Shown here: positions 10,100 through 21,985 of the stretch, piece by piece
How positions within the stretch are numbered: the stretch's first letter is position 1
How the letters are laid out: every line of letters starts with the position of its first letter
From: Cryptomeria japonica
Lineage: Eukaryota > Streptophyta > Pinopsida > Cupressales > Cupressaceae
Assembly (NCBI RefSeq): GCF_030272615.1
Contig: NC_081413.1
Span: forward strand, 185,142,115 to 185,206,114
Length of the DNA stretch: 64,000 nt
Direction: 5' to 3'
The notes under the pieces: model-generated
What the model saw: the letters and a program-made list of their open reading frames with translations, nothing else
Database searches by the model: none
Told to the model about the DNA's origin: nothing
Translations under genes and position numbers: made by a program

Positions 10100-11281
10100 T
10101 ATTGGCATTTTTCATGATTGATGTTGTGATTGTCATTGATGGACACACACTTGATTTGAGATCACTTTTTGTATATATAAGTTAAAGTTCAACCGGTATT
10201 TGTTCCAACTAATATGATGTATTATAGTCTTTAGACTATCAGTGTTTTGCAGAAAGTATTTACTAATCTGAAGTGGTATGAAGACCCCAAGTGGTTCAAG
10301 GATTTCAAGCAGTACGAAGGAACGAAGTGGCACAACTCATATTTCCTAGTCTTCATTTTGTCAAACCGGCAACCGGTATTTTTCTTAAATTGGTATTATG
10401 TGTGAACCGGTAATACTTTGTGATGAGTTACCAACTGGCATTTTGTGATGAGTTACCATCCACCGATTGTTTGGCGGTGCCGACACTTTAACGGTTCTTT
10501 TTGTGTCATGTTACCAGATATGTATATATGTATTGAACCTAGGAAATTGTATTGTAATCCTATTAGACCGACATGAAATCAGATTCCTTTATAAGGACAT
10601 CATGTCTAGGGTTTTAGGTTGTTGCTAGGGTTTAAGGTGGTTGAAATTTTTTTGTAAGTGTGAACATAGGAGAGAAGTTGAGGTCTATGAGAAGAGGTAG
10701 AGTGTGAATGTGTTGAAGACTGAAGTAATGCTGGAATGCATTAGGAATGAGCTATCAAGGATCTAACCAAGCAATTTGTGCTATTTGCTAGATCACTCAC
10801 TTGTTGATTACTCACATCTTCGACAAGTTTGAAGCCCTTAACCGGGTAGGCCCAAAATCCTTTTGTAAATCCTCTAACAAGGCGGTTCACATATGTGGAT
10901 TTAAAATCCTCTAGCAAGGTAGTCTTTAATCGGACTTATCTCCTAACAGAGATTGAGATTCCTAACAGGATTTGTTCTGGTAAAGAACATTGTATGACCT
11001 TAACCGATCTGACCTTAACTGGTTTGGTTCCTATTCTGTAGATAGTTACTTGTGAGTTCCATCTCACTATGGTTTTTCCCATTTGGGTTTCCACATCAAA
11101 ATATCTTGTGTTATGGTGTTTGTGCTTCTATGGGTGAATGCACTATTTGCTATTTGGTTTGCATGTGTGCTAACCGATTTGTCTCCTAAACTATTTTACT
11201 AGTTTACTGGTAGTCTAGTAAAGTGTTTAAGTACGGTAATTTTTGGCATACTAATTCACCTCCCCCTCTTAGTATTCATCA
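10100..11281 (+). repeat. 5' LTR of E1
   Basis: This 1182-bp LTR starts TATTGGCATTTTTC (the canonical TG is mutated to TA) and ends TTAGTATTCATCA. It carries the ATAGTCT-TT-AGACTAT palindrome at 10224-10239, a TATA-like box at about 10588-10596 (TTTATAAGG), the GGTTTTTCCCATTTGGGTTTCC block at about 11070-11092, and a C-rich tract near the 3' end. It pairs with 29115-30296 by length and sub-type. Confidence 0.93.
10588..10596 (+). promoter_or_regulatory. TATA-like box in E1 5' LTR
   Basis: TTTATAAGG lies about 490 bp into the LTR and is kept in all E-family LTRs seen here (12836, 24181, 29603, and 59093-59101 on the minus strand). It is followed by TCTAGGGTTTTAGG. It is the likely Pol II promoter core marking the U3/R boundary; this is inferred from sequence only. 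Confidence 0.5.
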
Positions 11282-12355
11282 ATTGGTATCAGACCCAACC
11301 TTTCTATAAGTCTAACCACTTGGAAAGAGATATGGGGGAATACACTATGAGGGAACTTACTCATCGGGTCACTCAGTCTGAGCAATCCTATGATGATCTT
11401 ATGGTCAAATATAAGGCCTCTCAAGAAAAAAGGAGAGAACATGCTGAAAAACTGATGGAGCTATCTGAAAATAGTTCTTCTGATGAAGTGGACATGGAAG
11501 CCCTGATTCAAGAAGTAGAAAAGCTAAATGAATCCAATTCCAACCTAAGAAAGGAGTTGGAAGGACTGACTATTCGAATGTGCCAAGAGCTTAAGAACGA
11601 GAGGAAAGCTGAAGATCTGGTAAAAGACAAAGATCATGAAATCTCCAAGCTGAAGCAAGAGATCAGTGCCCTAACTGCTCAACTCCATGCGAGCAAAGTG
11701 GAAAAGGAAGACATGCAGGGAGAACTGAACATAGCCATCTTCGAGAATGCAAACTTGATGGAAACAAATGCTGCTATTTCCAAAGAACTCTTTGAGTCAA
11801 AGGAAATACTTTCTAAGTTCAACAAGAGTATTGTTAAGCTATAGCAAAACCTTGAATTGGCCAAACTTGTCATGAATACTAAAGGACTTGGTTACTCTGG
11901 TCACGAGGAAGGTGAGACTTCTGGTGCAAATGTTGGAGCATCGAAGAAACAACCGACATCAAAGGATAAAGGTAAGCAAAAGTTTAAACCTGTTTGCTTT
12001 AACTATCTTAATGAAGGACATACTACCAATGTGTGTAGGAGCAAGGCCTACAATAACTTTCCTTACTTTATAAACAATGTACCTAGATCCAATAGGTTCA
12101 ATGATAATTGTTATGCATGCAACAAGTTTGGGCATAGAGCATCTGAATGCAGGTCTGTTATGAACAACACTGGAAGATATCCTTAGAGGACTCAAGGAGT
12201 TGGTCCGAAACCATTTGTGAACCAGAATCACAACCAGTTTAATGCCTTTAATCATTAGTCAGGAAGCGGTGGCTATCAAGCGGCAACCGGATGGAGAGAA
12301 AACTATTTGATCTATCATTGCCATGGTTACACTGCTACAACATGCAAGAGGAAGA
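11282..12355 (+). pseudogene. E1 gag-like gene, 5' part (left contig)
   Basis: The primer site ATTGGTATCAGA (11282-11293) is followed by a gag-like frame from the ATG at 11332. The first 170 residues are a strongly predicted coiled coil (SYDDLMVKYKASQEKRREHAEKL, EISKLKQEISALTAQL). A stop occurs at 11842. The frame then continues at 11857 with GLGYSGHEEGETSG, the zinc knuckle CFNYLNEGHTTNVC (second Cys changed to Tyr) and CYACNKFGHRASEC (intact). A further stop lies near 12184. The frame is cut at 12355 by E2, inside the third knuckle, and resumes at 24865. The capsid-like UBN2 domain found in the gag genes of A, C and G is absent. Confidence 0.85.
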
Positions 12356-13489
12356 TGTTGGCATTTTTGATGTTTATGTTGTGATTGTCATTGATGGAAA
12401 CACACTTGCATTGAGATCTCCTTTATATGTATGGGTTTGAGCACAACCAGTATTTGTTCCAACCGGTATGTTGTATTATAGTCTTTAGACTATTGGTGTT
12501 TTGCAGAATGTGTTTCCTGGTCTGAAGCGGCATGTTGACCCCAAGTGGTTCATGGATACTAAGCGGTACAAGGGATTAAAGTGACATAACACATTTTTAC
12601 CAGTCTTCATTTTTGTCAAACTGACAACCGACATTTTGTATGAACTAGTAATACTCTGTGATGAGTTACCAACCAACATTTTGTGATGAGTTACCATCCA
12701 CTGATTGTTTGATGGTGCCGACACTTTAACAGTGCTTTTTGTGTCATGTTACCAAGTATATCCAGGTTCATTGAACCTAGGAAATTTTAATGTAATCCTA
12801 TTGGACCGACAGGAAATTAGATTCCTTTATAAGGACATCATGTCTAGGGTTTTAGGTTGTTGATGTGGATATAGCGAAAGTTTATGTTGTTGCTAGGGTT
12901 TAAGGTGATTGAGGAGTTGGAGAGAATATGAATGTGTAGAAGACTAAAGTAATGCTTGAGTGCATTAGGAATGAGCTACCCAGGATCTAACCAAGCAATT
13001 TGTGCTACTAGCTAGATCAAACACTTGTTGATTACTCACATCTTTGACAAGTCTGTAGCCCTTAACCGGGTAGGCCCAAAAGCTTTTTGTAAATCCTCTA
13101 ACAAGGTGGTTCACATCCATGGATCTAAAATCCTCTAGCAAGGTAGTCTTTAATCGAACTTATCTCCTCACAAAGATTGAGATTCCTAATAGGATCTGTT
13201 CTAGTAAAGAACATTGTAAGACCTTAACCGGTCTGGTTCCTATTCTGCAGATAGTTACTTGTGAGTTCCATCTCATCGTGGTTTTTCCCATTTGGGTTTC
13301 CATGTCAAAATCTCATGTGTTATGGTGTTTGTGCTTCTGTGGGTGAATGCATTATTTTCTATTTGGTTTGCATGTGTGCTAACTGGTTTGTCTGCTAAAC
13401 TATTTTACTGGTTTACTATTAGTCTTGTAAAGTGTTTAAGTGCAAAGATTTTTGGCATACTAATTCACCCCCCCTCTTAGTATTCATCA
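12356..13489 (+). repeat. 5' LTR of E2
   Basis: This 1134-bp LTR starts TGTTGGCATTTTTGATG and ends TTAGTATTCATCA. The palindrome ATAGTCTTTAGACTAT is at 12478-12493 and the TATA-like TTTATAAGG at 12836-12844. The primer site ATTGGTATCA follows at 13490. Confidence 0.93.
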
Positions 13490-13539
13490 ATTGGTATCAA
13501 AACCTACCTTTCTATAAGTTTAACCAATTGGAAAGAGAT

Positions 13540-14817
13540 ATGGGGGAATACTCTATAAGGGAACTTACTCATCAGCTCACTTAGTCTGAGGAAGCCTATG
13601 ATGATCTTATGGTCAAATACAAGGCATCTCAAGCAAAAAGGAGAGAACATGCAGAAAAGCTGATGGAGCTATCTGAAAATAGGTCTTCAGATGAAGCAGA
13701 CATGGAAGCCCTAATTACAGAAGTAAATAAGTTGAATGAATCAAACTCCAACCTGAGAAAAGAGTTGGAAGGACTAACTATCCAGATGTGTCAAGAGCTT
13801 GAGAACGGGAGGAAATCTAAAGATTTGGTGAAAGAAAGAGATCATGAGATCTCCAGGCTGAAACAAGAGATCAGTGCCCTAACTACTCAATTTCACGCAA
13901 GCAAAGTGGAAAAGGAAGACATGCAAGGAGAACTAAACATTGCCATCTCTGAGAATGAAAACCTGTTGGAAACAAATGCTACTATTTCCAAAGAACTCTC
14001 TAAGTTAAAGGAAATACTTGCTAAGTTCAACAAGAGTACTATCAAGCTAGAGCAAAAGCTTGAATCTGCCAAATCGGTCAAGAATAGCAATGGACTTGGT
14101 TATTCCGATCATGAGGAAGGTGAGACTTCTGGTACAAATGTTGGAACATCAAAGAAACAACTGACATCAAAGGATAAAGGTAAGCAAAAGTTTAAACATG
14201 TTTGCTTTAATTGTCTTAAAGAAGGACATACTACAAATGTGTGTAGGAGTAAGGCTTACAACAATTTTCCTTATTTCCTAAATGATAAGCCTAGATCTTA
14301 TAGATTTGAAGGTAATTATTATGCATGCAACAAGTATGGGCATAGAGCATCTGAATGCAGGTCTGTTATGAATAACACTGGAAGATATTCTCAGAGGACC
14401 CAAGGAGTTGGTCCTAAACCTTTTGTGAACTGGAATCACAACCGGTTTAATGCCTTCAATCATCAGCAAAGAAGCGGTGGCTATCAAGCGGCAACCGAAT
14501 GGAGAGCAAATTGTATGGTATATCATGGTCATGGTCACATTGCTGCAACATGCAGAAGGAAGAATGGAAACATGAACAATGGACCTTGGAGAGCACCTGG
14601 ATTGGTCTGCTATCACTGCAACAAACCGGGTCACATTGCCAAATTCTGTAGATCAAGAAAGGACATATCTAATGATATACCAGTCACTCCAGAAGGAGAC
14701 ATTGATGTTGACACTATTCAAGTGGACATGGACAAAACTTGGAAGAAGAAACCAATGGTGTTACAAGAGGAACCGGTTTCTGCACCTAGTGTGGAAATCA
14801 CGGAACCGACAGACTAA
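13540..14817 (+). pseudogene. E2 gag-like protein: coiled coil plus four zinc knuckles
   Basis: This is the longest open frame of the family. It is open for 402 codons from 13609 to 14817, while the true start is probably the ATG near 13540, followed by two early stops. Residues 1-160 form a coiled coil. A GLGYSDHEEGETSG linker and a Lys-rich stretch follow. Then come four CCHC-type knuckles: CFNCLKEGHTTNVC (intact), YYACNKYGHRASEC (first Cys is Tyr), CMVYHGHGHIAATC (second Cys is Tyr) and CYHCNKPGHIAKFC (intact). The knuckles should bind the element RNA. No protease, integrase or RT follows; the frame ends and ORF2 begins about 450 bp on. E1 matches it closely in both parts. Confidence 0.87.
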
Positions 14818-15267
14818 GCTTCAGAAAAGCTTAGGGGGAGCAAACGACGAAATGTTTCAAACCCCTAGTTTACACTAGTAAAAGAGCTTATCTGGTATGT
14901 GATACCTGTCATCTGGCAGAAGACCAAAAATGGTAAAAAGGCAAATTAGGGTTTACACCCTAATTGAGGAGCATTAATTGTGGTAGGTGAGAAATATGTT
15001 TAAAAGGATTTTTCAAATCATTTCTCACTATCAGTTTTCGAGCGAAGAAAAGTTTTTCAAAGAGCAGAGCAATGAAAAGGTGATTTGAGCAGAGATTTTG
15101 AGAAATTGAGAAATCACGAAGGAGATTCAAATTCAAACTGCAAACGGTCAAGTGGAAAACACAAAGCGGTGATTCAGCAACTGATAGAGTGTGAAGTGAA
15201 GGAGATTCTGCGAGCCCTAAATCCACGTGTTTCAAAAGGTATTTCTCGAGTTCTTAAAATTTCTATC
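14818..15267 (+). other. Spacer between gag and ORF2 in E2
   Basis: About 450 bp without a convincing gene. It begins with a GGGGGAG box (14833-14839). It includes a run with frequent stops and short frames that align to the E1 spacer at 25119-25561. It could be a 5' leader for ORF2, with a splice acceptor or internal start, but no signal was recognised. Confidence 0.5.
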
Positions 15268-17190
15268 ATGGCTTCCGTATCCATACCAGTTCTAGTGCAT
15301 TTATCGAGTCTACAAGTTTTATTCAATGAAAGTCTAAGTATAATGCCCTATCACAAGTTCTGGCTGGTGTGATAGTAGAAGAGGGAATTTCTAACTACAT
15401 AGATTGCAAGATTGAAGACCTAGGGTCTCTAGCCATCCACTCCCAGTTAGGTTTATTTTGTGGAAAGGATAAGAAGATCAACCCAGAGTATGATATTTTG
15501 GAAAAGAAGAAGCTCCACAATGCTGTTTACTTCCTGGACGATTTCACAGAGGATCATTTTGAGTAGAGTCCATGGTGATAAGATGTACCTAGAGAGAACA
15601 CATGACATCACACCATAGGCAATTCATGCAGTCACCAGATTCTACAACACATGGGAAGTGCCAGCCCTAAGGATGATAAGCAAAACTGAAATGTCCAAGC
15701 TCACCAGTTCAGTGAGTGACTCACGAGGCATGACAATCAATTCTATCAAGGATGATCTAGTGAAGTATGCATGTATGGTGATTGGATATTGGACATTCTC
15801 AGCTAGCATAATTAACTTTGTATTTGTTGCAGCGGTAAATGCCACTTACCGGATGATAAAGAAGGATGCATCATTTGATCTGTGCACCGGTATGCAGAGA
15901 CAACTCCCGTTGAATCTGAAGTCGATCAAACAGGATAATGCACTAAGGTTCAAGTTTGGGTAGCTACTAGTTGGGTTGTTCTTCTATTTCCAAGGCTACT
16001 TTCTAGGAGTGGGAGATGTCCAGTGGTCTGCTGACCAACCAGTGACCAAGAAAATCAAGGAAAGCATTGAAGCAATTGAAATCGGTTACCCTGATGTTCT
16101 GAACAAGTATTTTGATGAGTTCAGATGGAAAATGAGCCAAAGAATGAGAATATCTGGTGACATCATCAAGAAATATGAGGATGATATCTATTTCACCATC
16201 AAGGTGGATCAATGCATAATGGAGGCTGTTGAGCCTAGACAGGAAGAAGTGGAGCCAATGGGCTATGGGGTAATGTATGATATGCTGGAAGGGTATGCCT
16301 CTACCCTTATTGCCTCACCTCTTGATCCTAAGGCAAAGAGGACCGGAACCTATCTAGAAAGGGTTACACCAGTCAAGGGACCCTCTACAAAGAAAGGAAA
16401 AGAACCTGCAATGAAGAAGGAAAAGGCAGTGCCTGTAGCATCAACAATGGTTACTACTGCAACTCCAAAATTGACCAAGCGGTCACCAGCCAAGAAGAAA
16501 CCGGAAGTGGCACCGGCTAAAGTGTTCAAGAGAAAAAGGAAGACAAGGAATACCTCTCCAGACTCAGAAGAAACTATGTCCAAGGAAAAGCCAAAGAAAA
16601 CACATCAAGCAAAGAGAAAGACAAAGAATGAATCGACATTATCTACACCGGTAAATATAGATATCTCTTCCTATAAACCTTTGACACATTTTCAAAGAAC
16701 AATAAAGAATATTAGGAGAAAAGTGCTACATGACTTAATTGAGTTTTTTGATGACTTTATTGAAGATGAAAAGGAAGCGATTGAAAAGGAAATAATTTAG
16801 TACTTATGCGTTAATGACCGGTCACCCTCAGAGATTAAATCTTAGACAGTGGATTCTTTATATATGTCATTAGATAATAGATGGTGCATTTCCATAGAAA
16901 AGGAATAGGAAATTAGGGAGAAATTTTTTGCACAATACTTTTCCAACCAGTCAAATTCTAAATTATTTGATGTTATTGACCAAAATAAAGGACTCTTCTT
17001 CACTAGAAGAAGAAGACTCTGGCTGTTAGAAGGTAGAGTTGATGATGTCAAAAAAGACACTCATCACTATATGACAACTATTGTCTAGTCTCACAAAGCA
17101 CGTCTAGCCAATCGACAAGCTGAAAAAGAACCAGTTATATCCAAACCGGATGAAGTATTTGATGACGAAGGAAATCCAGTTGTTGAACCG
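15268..17190 (+). pseudogene. ORF2 of E2, N-terminal part (function unknown)
   Basis: ORF2 starts at the ATG at 15268 (MASVSIPVLVHL..., with a frame change shortly after). Conserved blocks in order: VIVEEGISNYIDCKIEDLGS, GKDKKINPEYDILEKKKL, a stretch ending in ALRMISKTEMSKLTSSVS, MTINSIKDDLVKYACMVIGY, LLVGLFFYFQGYF, GVGDVQWSADQPVTKKIKES and NKYFDEFRWKMSQRMRIS. A basic, Pro/Thr-rich linker follows (PKLTKRSPAKKKPEVAPAKVFKRKRKT). After that come helical blocks (RTIKNIRRKVLHDLIEFF; GLFFTRRRRLWLLEG). Stops occur at 15564, 15961 and 16798. Insertion I cuts the frame at 17195. I do not recognise the N-terminal domain; an envelope-like or captured-host origin is possible. Confidence 0.75.
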
Positions 17191-20100
17191 ATCGATGTAA
17201 TGCCCCGCCAGGAAACCCCAAAGGGTTTAAGTTAAAAAACACTCAAATAGAGTGTAAATTTTTTTTTTTTTTTTTTTTTTTTAAATAATAGTTAAGAATG
17301 TTAATGGAAAGTTACACTATTAAGATAGATTGAAGTTGTCTCAAGTTATCTCTAACTAGATAACACAGTAGAAGGCTAAAACGATCCTAAGGAGTTTCCC
17401 AATGCGATTACATAACCTTACACCTAACTCAACTTGGGTCATTAGATCCATTAAACTGGACATCATAATTACGAGATAATGCATAGATCTTGATTATATA
17501 TGCGTTCTATGGTTGGACATCTTATAATTTTAGGAATCGTTCAATTACTTTGGTTGGTGAGGAGGCCATCGGGAGGTTAATTACTCAATGCACTTTAATT
17601 CATAATTTTCATTAGGAGGCCTCCCAATAGGTTCAAGCATTTTAATTATAACAAGGTTCATTAGTTCGGGTTTTAAGATACCCATCCACACTTGACATCA
17701 TCCTTTAGTGCTATAAATATGCTTAACGAGATTCATTCATTTAGGGTTAAACTACGATTAGTAAAAACGAGGATTCCTTCATTTGATTTTAAAATATTCA
17801 CCTACATTTGATATCTCTTTTTAAATATTAAAAAGTATGGTTAATAAGAAAAGAATTCATTCCTTAAGGATTAAACTTCCACTAGTAGAGTGTGGTTTCC
17901 TCATTAAGGTTTGGGCATAACCAGGCTAAAGATTTACAGTTGCTTTGTGGAGGATAAAATGTGAGAAGCCATCGAATTCTTTGAAGTTTTAATAATACTA
18001 CTAGATGGCTAAAATCATTACGTTGAAAATGTATTAGAGCCACATGAGTTCTTCCTTTAACTTTAAGATATAGTTAGCAAGATGATATTCATCATTTCAG
18101 GATTGGATTAATAAGACCATAGTGATGTTCTTCCATTAGGATTGAAATACAATTATCTTGTTGCATATCACTTTTTTTTTTTTGTTAAATGAAGATAATA
18201 TGAGAGAGATTCTTTTACTAGATTTAATGTATCAACAACTAATTGAATCCCTTCCTTTTCAGTTCATCTTTAGCAATCATAGAGAAATTCATTCATTGGG
18301 GTTACAATTATGGAAGACTAGTTGAGATACCCCATTTTTTAAAATTAATCTGGTGAGGATTATTGATTATAATTACAACATAAATTATTAAGTATATTCA
18401 TCCAATATACAACATGGATGCCTAGTTGAGCCCACACGATTATCAAATTAATCTGGTGAGGATTATTGTTAAGATTAAAACGTGAAATAACTTAACAAAT
18501 TCATTCAATGTAATGAAACATAATTGACATGGCGTGATTCATTTACTAAGGTAAAAAGATAGATATTTATATGGTTCGTCCTTTAGATTTCAATCTAGGA
18601 ATTGTGACATAAATTTTAACTTTGTTTCCTTTTTACATTCATTCCATTTATATACTTAATAACAAGTTAATCCAATAATGTAATCTAGCGAGGTTCTTTC
18701 CATTATTACTACGTTTAATTAACTTTATCAAAATACTCCTTTCCACAACTTTAATTACAATATCTTAAATACTTTGCCATCATCATAATTCACAATGTTT
18801 TATGAACTTAAATAACTACGTTTATCCAGATGAATAATGTTATGCACTTAAATTTGAATTCATTAAATTTCCACCATACACTTATGCAAGATTACAACCA
18901 TTCATGATAAATAAAAACATAAAACAAAGGAACTAAAAGGACATCGCATAACACAGATATGATCTCAGAGTTCACCCCTAAAGGGCTACATCTCCGGGTC
19001 TACTCAACTGCAAGACCCCTCTGACATTTAATATAGTTAAGGTTACATATTTACATGTCATTACAATCTTGCCTTTTGGGTGAACACATACACTATTCAA
19101 CATCTACCTCGTTAGATTATTACATAGTGATCCCTTTTAAAAGTGGGTCAAATTGAATCATAACAAAGGAAAAACAAACAACCTAGATTCTCTTGTTTGA
19201 CGGTAGCCTAACTAGGGGCTTGACCGACTTATAACCAACCACTATCATAACAAGTCTTGCCATTACATAACCAAATTCCATTATAGAAATTTAAACCTAC
19301 ATAGGCATAATCCGGTAGAGATGTTCGTTTACCCTATCTGTTTAACCATTAATGTCGACCAAGTTTATGGATTTGCTAAATTAACTTTTGTTTAAAAATT
19401 CACCTTTAACCCACCCTTAATACTAGTCCATGTTAATAATACGTATTAACCCAAGCTTGGACGTGGTCAATATGAAATTTAATAATTTGCATTAAAGTAT
19501 GGATTTGCTAATGTTCGTTATCTAAATCCAGCTAATATTCAATAGTCTCGAATTAAATAATGCAAAGAAACCGAATTTAACATTAAATAATATATAAGAA
19601 AAGAAAACTGAATTTAAAACCTCTTAAACTATATTAACTCCACTTATTAATTTAATTTGGTTTCTTCTTTATTTTTATATATATATCCATATATTCTGTT
19701 TGTTTTTTTTCCTTTCTTTTTTTTTGAAAAAAAAATTATATCAAATAATTAAAAATAATAATTAAAATCTAAATGAAATAAACTTTTTTTTAATTTTCAA
19801 AAAAAAGGAGGGAGAGGGTACCCACGTGGGCCCCCCCCCCTTTGGCAGCCTAGCTACCATTGGTAGCGCTGCTACCAAATGGTAGCAGGGCGCTACCTTT
19901 GGTAGCGCTGCTACCATTTGGTAGCAGTTCGCTACCTCTGGTAGCGCTGCTACCAACTGGTAGCAGCTGCCATGGGGCACAAAAAAAACTCATTTTTTTT
20001 TTTAAATTTTTTTTCTTTAAAATTTATTTTGTAATAGTAAATACAGAAAACAGTCTAAAAAAAAAAATATAATAAATCCCTAGATGCTTAACACACAGTC

Positions 20101-21985
20101 TCACAGACAGGGGTTTTAAAAAAAACGTTTTCCAGCAACCCCTCTATTTGTATATCCATATATATTTTGTTTTTTTTCAGAAATAAATAGAATAAGGAAG
20201 CAATACAAAAAGATATGTGAATATCTCTCCAGAACAACAGCCTGAAAACACAAAACTCAAAGTATTTTCCAGCAACCTCTCTGTTTTTATATTTTTTTTT
20301 TTGAATATCATGAACAAAACACCCAAAATGAAAATGTAAAAAAATAAACCCCCATTTTTGTAGTCATAAAATAAATTTCCAGATTTACCCAAACACTCTA
20401 TTATGGGACAAATATCCCCACATCCGGTTTGAAGCCACTAATTTCTTTAAGAACCAGAAATTCATTTCAAGAACAACCAAATTTTTAAATGAAACTGAAA
20501 CTAATCTCCAAGAACCTTCATGGTAAAAAAAACATTTCTTTCTTTTCTTTTCTTCAACATTTCATGGAGAACATGACAATAAACAAGCAGGTAGATTGGA
20601 ATCCTACCTCCATATGCATTCCGGGAAGAGATTTCTTTGATGAAGAGCTCCACCTGCAACTCCCATGCAGATCCCCCATTTTTCCCCAAAAAAAAAAGCT
20701 CCCAAGCCAAAGAACCCCCAAAATGCTTACAAAACTAGGTTAAAAAGAGAAACCCTAATTTTGCCCTAATTTTCAATTTCGAAATTAGGCATTTATTTTT
20801 AAAATAAAATGAATGAAAATCCCAAATGGAAGTCATTCCTTTCCATTATTTATTAATCTTATTTGTTTTCCCTTATTAAAATTAAAATGCTTCTATTTCT
20901 TATTGAGTTTTAAATTTTAATTTCTCAATATCGATCTAGGCCTACATTTATATTTTGGAACTATTGACTGGGTAAGGCGCTTTGATTAATTTTAATTTTC
21001 TAAAAATCAATCTTTTTATACTATATCAACTATACAAGTAAAAAGGGAATAATTTCTTTTAAATAATAATAATTTACCCTTTTCCTTCCAAAATGCGAAA
21101 ATGAGTAATTTATTTCTATCTTCCCAATGACTTTAAATTTTTCCTTTCCAAAAATGCATAACTCATTAAATTCATTATTTTAAATTTAGCTATTAAATTA
21201 ACTCGCTATAACATAATAAAGCGACATTTTTAAATAAATGACTAATCTAATGCAAGAGTCTTGTTTATTCTAATTTCTCAACTACAAATGCATAAATGTT
21301 ACAAATGCGTAAATGAGCACACTAACCCCAGTTAAATACCTTAAGCTTGCTACAATAACAATTTAAAACAATCTCTTTAAATTAATAATTAATCATATAA
21401 AGGAAGCTACCTATTTAAATTTCTAGATTACTAATGTGCACGTCTACTCATAAATTTGAATTTAATACTTAGGATAACAAACCTCACTTACCTCGCGCAG
21501 GGCATGCAAATCAAGGAAGTCCTCCAAGTCCCTTGACACACATCCCAATGAAAAGCAAGCCCCACGAATCCACGCACGATGCTCACCTAACCATGGCTAA
21601 GGCAAGACGAGAGTTATATGTCCACCAAATCCGAATTCTAAAGATGAAGGAGGCATACTTAACCTTACAAATCCAAAGGAGATGAACCTTGCCCTAAGCG
21701 GTGTTGTACCTGCCATCTCCTGCACCCATGAATTCATACAAGCATGCATATACATATACATATTCAATGAAGGCGTTAGCTCAAGATTCAACACAAGGGT
21801 TAGGAACAATTACATTTACATGAAAATCGATGCAAAAGCACAATAATAAGTATGCACAGTTATTTATATTATCTAAACTACACATTTCACCATGGTTAAC
21901 CTACCTTTCAAGAATGCCACATAGGAAGTCAATCATGGTCAAACGGGTTTTACAAGTCTAACTAGGGTATGGGCATTACAATCGA
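17191..21985 (+). mobile_element. Insertion I: 4785-bp LTR-like element with target duplication ATCGA
   Basis: The element spans 17196-21980. It starts TGTAATGCCCCGCC and ends GTATGGGCATTACA, so the terminal ten bases TGTAATGCCC are a perfect inverted pair. ATCGA flanks both ends (17191-17195, 21981-21985), and the ORF2 frame continues across the site. The body is AT-rich with poly-T runs (17263-17282, 18172-18183) and short frames only. No gag, pol, primer site or internal LTR pair was seen. These ends are typical of plant Ty3/gypsy LTRs, so I read it as a solo LTR of a long-LTR gypsy family. A non-coding LARD-type element is the alternative. Confidence 0.8.
19853..19976 (+). repeat. Three tandem 39-bp hairpin units inside I
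   Basis: GCTACC recurs at 19853, 19892 and 19931, giving a 39-bp period. Each unit contains GGTAGCGCTGCTACC, which can fold as a 6-bp stem around GCT, and a second GCTACCA...TGGTAGC stem. Single-base differences between units mostly fall in the loops. GC content is far above the AT-rich surroundings. A run of ten or more C (19829-19840) precedes it. Confidence 0.85.

Noticed and set aside
17263-17282. Poly-T run near the start of I as a LINE/SINE tail.
   Set aside because: I has TG...CA-type ends and a fixed 5-bp duplication, which fit LTR integration, not target-primed insertion.
19853-19976. CRISPR-like repeat array.
   Set aside because: Only three units with no unique spacers; it is a tandem hairpin repeat inside a plant LTR.
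21597-21809. Short frames near the end of I that could be a captured gene fragment.
   Set aside because: No recognisable protein, no codon bias, and low-complexity surroundings.
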